DNA from: Pseudoruegeria sp. SHC-113
GTDB taxonomy: Bacteria; Pseudomonadota; Alphaproteobacteria; Rhodobacterales; Rhodobacteraceae
Reading direction: 5' to 3'
Assembly (NCBI RefSeq): GCF_025376885.1
Contig: NZ_JAHUBR010000001.1
Span: 2,170,001 to 2,234,000, forward strand
DNA length: 64,000 bases
The notes under the pieces are model-generated. The model worked only from the letters and a program-made list of their open reading frames with translations, was not told the origin of the DNA and ran no database searches. Positions 1-8,420 of this stretch are shown here, in pieces (position 1 is the stretch's first letter; each line of letters begins with the position of its first letter). A program made the position numbers and the translations under genes.

Positions 1-1209
1 GCGCTGCAGGATCTGCTCTACACGCTGCTCTTGGCCGAATTGGATCCACCGCGCGGGGCCGACACCGACAACACGCTCTTTCTCGCCCGCGTCGACAAGC
101 TTCTGGAACTGGGCGCGCTGGATCAATCCAAGGCGCTGCTGGAGCGCGCCGGCCCCGACACCAGCGCGCTGTTTCGGCGCTGGTTCGACGTCAGCCTGCT
201 GACCGGCACGGAAAACGCCGCCTGCGACGCGCTGCGCGCCAAAGCCGATATCGCGCCTACCTTCCAGACGCGCATCTTCTGCCTCGCGCGCAACGGCGAT
301 TGGAACGCCGCCGCGCTGACGCTGGAAACGGCGAAGGCGCTTGGCTACCTGACGGAAGAGGAAGACGCGCTTCTGGCCCGTTTCCTTGATCCGCTGCTGT
401 TTGAAGGCCTGCCGCCGCTGGCGCTACCCGCCCACCCCACGCCGCTTGTCTTCAGCATGTATGAGGCCATCGGCCAGCCGATTGCCACCAGCACCCAGCC
501 GCTGGCCTTCGCCCATTCCGATCTGCGCCCGGTTTCGGGCTGGAAAGCCCAGATCGAAGCGGCCGAGCGCCTTGCCCGCTCCGGCGCCATCGCCGAGAAC
601 CTCCTGCTGGGGATCTATTCCGAACGCCTGCCCGCGGCCTCCGGCGGCATCTGGGATCGCGTCGCCGCCCTGCAGCGCTTTGACGTCGCCCTGCGCGCCC
701 GCAACCCCAATGCCATCGCCCAGACGCTGCCGCCCGCTTGGAAGATGATGCGTGAGGCCGGGCTCGAAACCGCCTTTGCCCGGCTCTACGGCGCGCAGCT
801 GGCGGATTTCAGCCTCACCGGCGAGCCCGCCCGCATCGCCTTCCGGCTCGGGTTGCTGTCCCCGGATTATGAAACCATCGCCCGCGCCAACAGCCCGACC
901 GCGCCGGGGGATGCCTTCCTCGCGTCCGTCGCAGAAGGCACACCCCTGCCGCCACCGCCCGGCAGCCTGCGGGCAGCCGCCGTGGCCGAAGGGTTTTCCA
1001 GCCTGACCCCGCCGGCCCGCTACGCCACGCTGCTGCAGGAAAATCGCATCGGCGAGGCCATCCTCACCGCCAGCCAGGACTTCGCCGGCGCGTTTCAGGG
1101 CGATCCCTCCGACGCCGCCGGGGCGATTTCGCTGCTGCGCGCTGTCGGCCTTGAGGACACCGCCCGCCGCGCCGCGCTCGAATTCCTGCTCGCCGACGGG
1201 GCCGCCTGA
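1..1209 (+). CDS. Hypothetical protein, 5' end outside window
   Basis: The frame is open from the first base of the window to a TGA at 1207-1209, so the true start lies upstream and only about 400 C-terminal residues are seen. The protein is rich in Ala and Leu and looks almost entirely alpha-helical, with paired short helices like a helical-repeat solenoid. I see no signal peptide, membrane segment or catalytic motif in the visible part. It overlaps the xerD start by one base (TGATG), so the two are probably co-transcribed and translationally coupled. Function is unknown. The coding call is secure from the long open frame and the coupling, but the product is not. Confidence 0.8.
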   Translation, partial: ALQDLLYTLLLAELDPPRGADTDNTLFLARVDKLLELGALDQSKALLERAGPDTSALFRRWFDVSLLTGTENAACDALRAKADIAPTFQTRIFCLARNGDWNAAALTLETAKALGYLTEEEDALLARFLDPLLFEGLPPLALPAHPTPLVFSMYEAIGQPIATSTQPLAFAHSDLRPVSGWKAQIEAAERLARSGAIAENLLLGIYSERLPAASGGIWDRVAALQRFDVALRARNPNAIAQTLPPAWKMMREAGLETAFARLYGAQLADFSLTGEPARIAFRLGLLSPDYETIARANSPTAPGDAFLASVAEGTPLPPPPGSLRAAAVAEGFSSLTPPARYATLLQENRIGEAILTASQDFAGAFQGDPSDAAGAISLLRAVGLEDTARRAALEFLLADGAA

Positions 1210-2138
1210 TGCGCGCGCGCATCGAAGCCTTCATCGAAGCGCAGGCCGCAGAGCTTGACGCCGCCCGCAACACCCAGCTCGCCTACGCCCGCGATCTGCG
1301 TATCTTCGCCGACTGGCTGCAGGCCAAAGGTTACGAGGATCTCGCCGTCACCCAGCAGCAGATCGAGGCTTTCCTCGTGGCCTGCGACGCCGAGGGTCTC
1401 TCCCGCGCCACCCGCGCCCGCCGCCTCTCCGCGATCCGCCAGTTCTACCGCTTTGCCTATGAAGAAGGCTGGCGTAGCGACAATCCGGCGATCCAGATCG
1501 CCGGCCCCGGCAAGGACAAGCGCCTGCCCAAGACCCTCACCGAAGAAGAGGTCGGCCAACTTCTCACGGCCGCCGCCACCGCCGGGCGCACCCCCGAAGA
1601 TCAAAGCCGCAACCGCTGCCTGACAGAGCTGCTCTACGCCACCGGCATGCGGGTGAGCGAGCTTGTCAGCCTGCCCGTCGCCGCCGTCCGGGGCGATCCG
1701 CGCATGCTGCTGGTGCTGGGCAAGGGCGGCAAGGAACGGCTGGTGCCGCTCACCCCGGATGCGCGCGCCGCCGTGGCCGAGTGGCTCGCCGCGCGCGACG
1801 TTATGCAGGAGAAGATCGAAAGCCGTGGCGGCACGCCTTCGCGCTTCCTCTTCCCCTCGCGTGGCAAACAAGGCCATCTCACGCGCCACCGCTTCTACAT
1901 GCTGATCAAGGAAATCGCCGTCGCTGCGGGAATCGCGCCCGAGAAGGTCACGCCGCACACCCTGCGCCACGCCTTCGCCACCCACCTGCTGGCCAACGGC
2001 GCCGACCTGCGCGCCATCCAGACGCTTCTCGGCCACGCGGATGTCGCCACCACCGAAATCTACACCCATGTGCTGGACGAACGCCTGAAAGAGCTCGTCC
2101 TCACCCACCACCCGCTGGCCCAGCCCCAAGGCGGCTAG
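1209..2138 (+). CDS. xerD: Tyrosine recombinase XerD
   Basis: Site-specific recombinase of the tyrosine integrase family, which with XerC resolves chromosome dimers at dif. The 309 residues match the usual 295-310. Residues 1-90 form the N-terminal SAM-like core-binding domain. The catalytic residues are all visible: Arg148 in GMRVSEL, Lys172 in GKGGKERL, His250 and Arg253 in HTLRH, His276 in LLGHADV and the nucleophile Tyr285 in EIYTHV. It starts at an ATG overlapping the upstream stop. There is no phage or integron context, so this is the housekeeping recombinase. Choosing XerD over XerC rests on general resemblance and is less certain than the family. Confidence 0.93.
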   Translation: MRARIEAFIEAQAAELDAARNTQLAYARDLRIFADWLQAKGYEDLAVTQQQIEAFLVACDAEGLSRATRARRLSAIRQFYRFAYEEGWRSDNPAIQIAGPGKDKRLPKTLTEEEVGQLLTAAATAGRTPEDQSRNRCLTELLYATGMRVSELVSLPVAAVRGDPRMLLVLGKGGKERLVPLTPDARAAVAEWLAARDVMQEKIESRGGTPSRFLFPSRGKQGHLTRHRFYMLIKEIAVAAGIAPEKVTPHTLRHAFATHLLANGADLRAIQTLLGHADVATTEIYTHVLDERLKELVLTHHPLAQPQGG

Positions 2139-2146
2139 TAGACCTA

Positions 2147-2230
2147 CTTTGTTCTAAAAATATCCTCGGGGGGCGCGGGGGGCAGACAGCCCCCCGCTCT
2201 TTCAAACCTGAGGGGCAGACAGCCCCCCGC
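2147..2230 (+). repeat. Intergenic repeat: AT core plus two GC-rich copies
   Basis: Starting 8 bases after the xerD stop is the core TTTGTTC-TA-AAAATATCC (2148-2165). A near-identical core, TTTGTTC-CGC-AAAATATCC, occurs on the minus strand just after the VOC gene stop near 43520. It is followed by two exact 19-base copies of GGGGCAGACAGCCCCCCGC (2179-2197 and 2212-2230), each able to form a GGGGC/GCCCC hairpin. The element lies between xerD and a convergent gene and may help end transcription, although there is no clean U tract. Confidence 0.65.
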
Positions 2231-2239
2231 GCTCTTCCT

Positions 2240-3049
2240 TTAAAGCCGCCCCCGCCGCAGCTCAGGCGGCAAAACCTCTTCGCTGGGCCAAATTCCTTCC
2301 GTCAGTGCCACATGATAGCCCTGCACCAACCCGGCGGCCTCCATCGCCGCGCGCGCCGCATCCGCCGCGTAAGCAAGCCGCTCGATCCGCACGCCCTCTT
2401 CTGTCAGCACCGCAAACCGCGTCTGGGCGCGCCCGTCATGGGGTGGCAAGCCGATCACGCCCGCGTTGATCCAGCTTTGCGCTCCGACCCGCCGTTCAAA
2501 AGCGATCCCGCAATGGCCTGCGATCACCGCGTCCACCGGGCCGACACGTGCCTCCACTTGCGCGATCTCCGCGGCAAACACGGCCTCCGCATCGCTCGGC
2601 CAGAGAAAGCGGTTGCTTGCAGATGCCCCGCCATGCAGCACCGCGTAGCGTTTTTCGCCGAGTTCAAAGGTGATCACCTCCGGCAAGCCCGCCATCCAGC
2701 GCCGCGCGTCGCCATCGATGCGCGCATCGGCATAAGGATACCAGCCGCGCGACAGCAGATCGCAGGCCGTGCCATCCTCAAACCCGCAGCCGCAATCCGC
2801 AGCGCCTGCCGCCAACTGCTCTTCGCAATTGCCCGCCACAACCGCGCAGCCCCAGCCCCGGATCAGCGCGACCGTTTCCGACGGCTCTGCACAATAGGCC
2901 ACCAGATCGCCGGTGCAGATCGCGTTTTCCGGCCTGATCCCGCGCCGCGCCGCTTCCGCGATCAGCGCCTCGGTGGCATGGAAATTGGAATACGGCCCAC
3001 CGAACAGCAGCACCGGGCCCGCAAGCCTGCCTAGCTTCTGCACTTTCAC
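2240..3049 (-). CDS. Metallophosphoesterase-family protein with altered first metal motif
   Basis: Calcineurin-like phosphoesterase fold of about 269 residues. Visible family motifs, in order, are CTGDLVAY (motif II Asp), AGNCEEQL (GNHE-like), LHGGAS and VIAGHCGI (late His motifs). The first motif, normally D-x-H in SDIHGN, reads GGPYSNFHA, so both metal ligands are replaced. The protein may bind one metal or be a sensor rather than a normal hydrolase. I chose a GTG start at 3049, seven bases after AAGGGAGG; a GTG at 3052 and an ATG at 3088 are alternatives. It is divergent from the CorC-type gene and convergent with xerD. Substrate is unknown. Confidence 0.82.
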   Translation of the reverse strand: MKVQKLGRLAGPVLLFGGPYSNFHATEALIAEAARRGIRPENAICTGDLVAYCAEPSETVALIRGWGCAVVAGNCEEQLAAGAADCGCGFEDGTACDLLSRGWYPYADARIDGDARRWMAGLPEVITFELGEKRYAVLHGGASASNRFLWPSDAEAVFAAEIAQVEARVGPVDAVIAGHCGIAFERRVGAQSWINAGVIGLPPHDGRAQTRFAVLTEEGVRIERLAYAADAARAAMEAAGLVQGYHVALTEGIWPSEEVLPPELRRGRL

Positions 3050-3119
3050 CACGCCGCCTCCCTTGAACGCCTGCCTCCGAGTCCCCATAAGGATGCAAGG
3101 CCAAACGATTGCAAGGCAA

Positions 3120-4427
3120 ATGGACCAGACTTCAACCCTTCTTGATTCCGCCTTTTGGGTGTCCGCAGGCGCGATCTTCTTTCTTCTGCTCATGTCCGGC
3201 TTCTTCTCGGGCTCCGAGACCGCGCTCACCGCCGCTTCTCGCGGCAAACTGCGCAACCAGGCCGACAAGGGCAACAAGGGCGCCGAACGCGCGCTCAAGA
3301 TCACCGAGGACAACGAACGCCTGATCGGCTCCGTGCTGCTGGGCAACAACCTCGTCAACATCCTCGCCACCTCGCTGGCCACCGCGCTGTTCACCCGGCT
3401 CTTCGGGGAAGGCGGCGTGGCGCTGGCGACGCTCGTCATGACGCTCCTCGTGCTGATCTTCGCCGAGGTGCTGCCCAAGACCTATGCGATCACCAATGCG
3501 GAAACCGCCGCGGCTTCCGTCTCACGGCCGATCTCGCTGGTGATCTTCCTCTTTGCGCCCATCGTCGGCGCCGTGCGCCTGCTCGTGCGCGGCATCCTGC
3601 GGCTTTTCGGCGTCCAGACGGACCCGGACAGCCACATCCTCGCCGTGCGCGAGGAAATCGCCGGGGCCATTTCGCTGGGCCATTCCGAAGGCGTGGTGGA
3701 AAAGGAAGACCGCGACCGCATCCTCGGTGCGCTGGATCTGGGCGAGCGCACGGTGGACGAGATCATGCTCCACCGCTCCAACATCGAGATGATCGACGCC
3801 GCCGACACGCCCGATGCGATCCTCAACCAGGCGCTGGCCTCCCGTCACACCCGCCTGCCCGTCTTCAAGGACGACCGCGAGAACGTGGTGGGCGTCGTCC
3901 ACGCCAAGGATCTGCTGCGCGAGGTGAACCGCCTGCTGCGCGGGGCACCGGCCTCGGAAGCGGGCCTGGCCAATTTCGACATCATGAAAGTGGCCAAGCC
4001 GCCCTATTTCGTGCCCGAGATCACCACGCTCGATGAGCAGATGCGCCAGTTCCTGCGGCGCAAGGCGCATTTCGCGCTGGTGGTGGACGAATACGGCACC
4101 ATCGAAGGGCTGATCACGCTGGAGGACATCCTCGAAGAGATCGTCGGCGAGATCACCGACGAGTTCGATCTGGAGCAGGCCCTGCCCTTCAAGAAGACCG
4201 ACGACGGCAACTACCTTGTCGATGGCGCCACCACGATCCGCGATCTCAACCGGGCCGCCGAATGGAGCCTGCCCGATGACGAGGCCAATACCGTGGCCGG
4301 GCTCGTGATCCACGAGGCGCAGATGATCCCCAACGAGGGGCAGGTCTTCTCCTTCCACGGGTTCCGCTTCGAGGTGATGGCCCGCGAGGACAACCGCCTG
4401 ACGCAGCTCAAGATCAAGCCGCTGTAA
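3120..4427 (+). CDS. HlyC/CorC (CNNM) family membrane protein with CBS pair
   Basis: Integral inner-membrane protein of the HlyC/CorC (DUF21-CBS-CorC_HlyC) family, linked to Mg2+/Co2+ resistance or efflux. Of 435 residues, the first 140 or so hold a DUF21 membrane domain that begins with the typical SGFFSGSETALTAA segment and includes FAEVLPKTYAI. A CBS pair follows (around 215-345, including HTRLPVFKDDRENVVGVVH and DEYGTIEGLITLEDILEEI). The C-terminal CorC_HlyC domain covers roughly the last 80 residues. The ATG at 3120 gives an N-terminus that leads straight into the first membrane helix. The transported ion cannot be read from sequence. Confidence 0.92.
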   Translation: MDQTSTLLDSAFWVSAGAIFFLLLMSGFFSGSETALTAASRGKLRNQADKGNKGAERALKITEDNERLIGSVLLGNNLVNILATSLATALFTRLFGEGGVALATLVMTLLVLIFAEVLPKTYAITNAETAAASVSRPISLVIFLFAPIVGAVRLLVRGILRLFGVQTDPDSHILAVREEIAGAISLGHSEGVVEKEDRDRILGALDLGERTVDEIMLHRSNIEMIDAADTPDAILNQALASRHTRLPVFKDDRENVVGVVHAKDLLREVNRLLRGAPASEAGLANFDIMKVAKPPYFVPEITTLDEQMRQFLRRKAHFALVVDEYGTIEGLITLEDILEEIVGEITDEFDLEQALPFKKTDDGNYLVDGATTIRDLNRAAEWSLPDDEANTVAGLVIHEAQMIPNEGQVFSFHGFRFEVMAREDNRLTQLKIKPL

Positions 4428-4522
4428 CGCCCGTTTAAACCAATTGAAAACACCGCCCGGCGGCAACACCGGGCAGCCCGCCACCGACGAGCGGGGCCTG
4501 CCCTCATCTCTTGTTCGATCGC

Positions 4523-6064
<1,542 letters not shown>

Positions 6065-6162
6065 GGCCCTGCTCCCTGATTTTTTACCGGTCAATTCCCG
6101 CCAGTTCAGGCAGGATACGCTCCGAAAATACAGTCTTAACCCTTTTCTGCCACAGTGAATTT

Positions 6163-6247
6163 GCCCGCAAATGCAAGCGTTTGCATGCGCGGGCCTTCCT
6201 CCCTGTTGGACTGGCCGCGCCCAAGCGATTGGCGCGGCCTCTTTTTT
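6163..6247 (+). ncRNA. Candidate small RNA A: hairpin, CU-rich linker, terminator
   Basis: The gap between the divergent DUF853 and DUF808 genes contains a compact RNA-like layout on the plus strand. Hairpin 1 pairs GCCCGC (6163-6168) and ATGCAA (6171-6176) with TTGCAT (6181-6186) and GCGGGC (6189-6194). An unpaired CCTTCCTCCCTG (6194-6205) follows, able to pair with Shine-Dalgarno sequences. A perfect 9-bp terminator stem with a T tract ends it. No ORF accounts for a plus-strand terminator here. The 5' end and promoter are not resolved. This is a structure-based prediction, not a recognised Rfam family. Confidence 0.5.
6213..6247 (+). terminator. Rho-independent terminator
   Basis: GGCCGCGCC (6213-6221) pairs perfectly with GGCGCGGCC (6231-6239) across a 9-base loop, followed by TCTTTTTT. 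The T tract lies only on the plus-strand side, so it acts on plus-strand transcription, where no protein gene ends. It is the 3' end of candidate RNA A. Confidence 0.75.
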
Positions 6248-6283
6248 AATCATCTTCTTGCTCTTAAAGGATGATTTTGGCTG

Positions 6284-6312
6284 TTGACCACGCCCGCGCT
6301 TCTGAATAACGT
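6284..6312 (+). promoter_or_regulatory. Predicted sigma-70 promoter of candidate small RNA B
   Basis: TTGACC (6284-6289), a 17-base spacer and TAACGT (6307-6312) predict a start near 6319. The layout matches the tRNA-Gly promoter at 23427-23455 (TTGACC, 17 bases, TAAATC) in the same window. Confidence 0.5.
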
Positions 6313-6318
6313 TCCGCT

Positions 6319-6393
6319 CAATGACAAGTCGGCCAGTCCGACGGGGAGTGTGAAATTCACAGGGAAGAAGGGTCGCTCGCGGCCCTTTTTTCT
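6319..6393 (+). ncRNA. Candidate small RNA B (about 75 nt)
   Basis: From the predicted start near 6319 the transcript would hold a GTCGG/CCGAC hairpin (6328-6342), a GTGAA-A-TTCAC hairpin (6350-6360) and a terminator at 6369-6386 with a long T tract. There is no start codon with a ribosome site or an ORF of useful length. Together with RNA A it fills most of the 470-base gap between the DUF853 and DUF808 genes. Function and family are unknown. Confidence 0.5.
6369..6393 (+). terminator. Rho-independent terminator
   Basis: AGGGTCG (6369-6375), loop CTCG and CGGCCCT (6380-6386) form a 7-bp stem with one G-U pair, followed by an almost pure T run. It lies upstream of the DUF808 gene and so ends candidate RNA B. 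Confidence 0.72.
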
Positions 6394-6536
6394 TTTTAGG
6401 CCGCCGGGTTAGGCCAGCACGGTACGGCCATTGCGTGGCGCGGCCCGGCGGAATTTCCCCGTTCCGGCGCATTGAATTCGCCCCGCGCTCGGCTATCCTG
6501 CCGCCTCACAAAACGCCTCTGGAAGGACCATCCCGC

Positions 6537-7562
6537 ATGAGTGGCCTGCTTGCCCTGCTCGACGACGTTGCCGCCATCGCCAAGGCGGCTGCGGCCCAGA
6601 TCGATGACATCGCCGCGCAATCGGCCAAGGTGGGCGCGAAGGTCGCCGGAACGGTGCTGGACGACGCTGCCAAGGCCGGGGCGAAATCCGCAGGGGTGGT
6701 GATCGACGATGCCGCCGTGACGCCGAAATACGTGCACGGGCTTCCAGCAGCGCGCGAGTTGCCCATCGTGATGCGCATCGCACGCGGCTCCTTCTTCAAC
6801 AAGCTCGTCATCCTGCTGCCCATCGCGCTGCTGTTGAACGCTTTCGCCCCGTTCCTGCTGCCCCCCTTGCTGATGCTGGGCGGGGCCTACCTGTGTTTTG
6901 AAGGGGCGGAGAAGATCCTGCACGCGGTCAAGGGCGGCAGTCACGGCCACAGCGAGGATCACGGGCTCGATGCGGCCTCGCTGGAAGAAAAACGCGTCGC
7001 CGGGGCGGTGAAGACGGATTTCATCCTCTCGGCGGAAATCATGACGATCGCGCTTTCGGCCATCGAAGCGGACTCGATCTGGATCGAGGGGCTGGTGCTG
7101 GCCATGGTCGCCGTCGGGATCACGGTGCTGATCTACGGCAGCGTGGCGATCCTGGTGAAGGCCGACGACGTGGGCCTGAAACTGGCGGAAGTGGGCCGGC
7201 TCTCGGCCACACGTGCCTTCGGACGCGGCATCGTGAAGGCCATGCCCTCGGTGATGACGGCGATCTCGGTGATCGGCACGGCGGCGATGCTCTGGGTTGG
7301 CGGCTCGATCATCGTGCACGGGCTCGAAGCCTTCCAGATCGGCATTCCCGGCCACCAGATCCACGACATCGCCCATGCCGCCGGGGCGGCGCTTCCGGCA
7401 ATGGAAGGCGCGGTGACGTGGTTCGTTACCGCCTTTCTGGACGGGGTTTTCGGCCTAGCCATCGGCCTTGCGCTGATCCCGGTTGTGAGCGGTGTGCTCC
7501 TGCCGCTGGCCCGCGCGCTGGGGCTTGGCGGCAAAGGGGAAACCGGCGAAGATGGGCACTAG
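6537..7562 (+). CDS. DUF808 family inner-membrane protein (YedI-like)
   Basis: Membrane protein of about 341 residues in the DUF808 family (E. coli YedI). It opens with the characteristic MSGLLALLDDVAAIAKAAAA and a second amphipathic Ala-rich stretch, then has several hydrophobic segments: around 95-130, 185-210, 240-265 and a C-terminal pair ending near 330. A VVIDDAAVTPKYVHG segment typical of the family lies at about 60-75. The ATG at 6537 follows GGAAGGA. The biochemical role of the family is not established. It stands alone between the small-RNA gap and ialB. Confidence 0.88.
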   Translation: MSGLLALLDDVAAIAKAAAAQIDDIAAQSAKVGAKVAGTVLDDAAKAGAKSAGVVIDDAAVTPKYVHGLPAARELPIVMRIARGSFFNKLVILLPIALLLNAFAPFLLPPLLMLGGAYLCFEGAEKILHAVKGGSHGHSEDHGLDAASLEEKRVAGAVKTDFILSAEIMTIALSAIEADSIWIEGLVLAMVAVGITVLIYGSVAILVKADDVGLKLAEVGRLSATRAFGRGIVKAMPSVMTAISVIGTAAMLWVGGSIIVHGLEAFQIGIPGHQIHDIAHAAGAALPAMEGAVTWFVTAFLDGVFGLAIGLALIPVVSGVLLPLARALGLGGKGETGEDGH

Positions 7563-7651
7563 CAATTCCCCGCTCAGGGGCCGCATTCGCCCCTGACACC
7601 GTATTTCAGAAGTGATACATCGACCCAAAGCAATTCGAGGATGACACTGCG

Positions 7652-8332
7652 ATGCAGGACCTGATCAAATCCCTTCTTCTGGCCACGGCTCTGGCTGTTC
7701 CGTCCGCCACTTTCGCGCAGGACACAGCAACGAGCGGCGAGGCTGCACAGGCTGAGGCGCCTGCGGAAGCTCCGGCTGAAACCGCCGGAAGCGACACCCC
7801 GGCCGGCGCCAACGAGCTTTCGCTGGGCGAAGAGGTCAGGACAGGCCCGCAGGTCGGCGATACCTATATCCGTGACACCTACGGCGATTGGGAGCTGCGC
7901 TGCGTCAAGACCGAAGATGGCCGCGATCCCTGCCAGCTCTACCAGCTGCTGGCCGACGAAACCGGCAACGCCGTGGCCGAGATCAATCTCTTCGGCCTGC
8001 AGGACGGCGGCCAGGCTGCAGCCGGGGCCACCATCATCACCCCGCTGGAAACGCTGCTGACCCAGAACATCACGCTCTCCGTGGATGGCGGCGCGGCCAA
8101 GCGCTACCCCTTCACTTGGTGCTCGCAGATCGGCTGCGTGGCGCGCGTGGGCTTCACCCAAGCCGAGGTGGACAGCTTCAAACGCGGTGCCAAGGGCACG
8201 CTGGTGATCGTCCCTGTCGCCGCGCCGGATCAGCAGGTGATCCTGACGGTCTCGCTCACGGGCTTCACCGCCGCCTTTGACGCCGTGAACGCCAGCAACC
8301 GCGCCGTGGCGGAAAGCGCTCCGAAAGAGTGA
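7652..8332 (+). CDS. Invasion-associated locus B (IalB) family exported protein
   Basis: Exported protein of 226 residues. A Sec signal peptide (MQDLIKSLLLATALAVPSA, likely cleaved after TFAQ) is followed by a low-complexity Ala/Glu/Pro stretch (about 24-55). The IalB domain then holds YGDWELRCV, a Cys pair around DPCQLYQL and a second pair in WCSQIGCVARVGF. These four cysteines probably form disulphides in the periplasm. The family is named after a Bartonella invasion locus but is widespread in free-living Rhodobacterales, so a virulence role should not be inferred. It is monocistronic, with a strong terminator 40 bases after the stop. Confidence 0.9.
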   Translation: MQDLIKSLLLATALAVPSATFAQDTATSGEAAQAEAPAEAPAETAGSDTPAGANELSLGEEVRTGPQVGDTYIRDTYGDWELRCVKTEDGRDPCQLYQLLADETGNAVAEINLFGLQDGGQAAAGATIITPLETLLTQNITLSVDGGAAKRYPFTWCSQIGCVARVGFTQAEVDSFKRGAKGTLVIVPVAAPDQQVILTVSLTGFTAAFDAVNASNRAVAESAPKE

Positions 8333-8369
8333 TCCACGCCAACTGCGCAATGCGCACACACAAATAAGA

Positions 8370-8395
8370 AAGCCGCGCTTCACGCGCGGCTTTTT
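8370..8395 (+). terminator. Rho-independent terminator after the ialB-type gene
   Basis: AAGCCGCGC and GCGCGGCTT (8370-8378 and 8384-8392) form a 9-bp stem around a five-base loop, followed by TTT. The A run upstream may also let it act on the convergent ketoacyl synthase gene. Confidence 0.8.
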
Positions 8396-8420
8396 GCATT
8401 TCAGGGGTTTCCCAAAACCC

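Noticed and set aside
1095-2129. Antisense ORF of about 340 codons over xerD
   Set aside because: XerD has all catalytic residues on the plus strand; the antisense protein has unnatural His/Gly/Ala composition.
1209-2138. xerD gene as a phage integrase
   Set aside because: No attachment site, phage genes or composition shift surrounds it, and the length and motifs match the housekeeping recombinase.
4437-4490. Terminator hairpin between the CorC-type and DUF853 genes
   Set aside because: GCCCGG and CCGGGC can pair across an eight-base loop, but no U tract follows on either strand.
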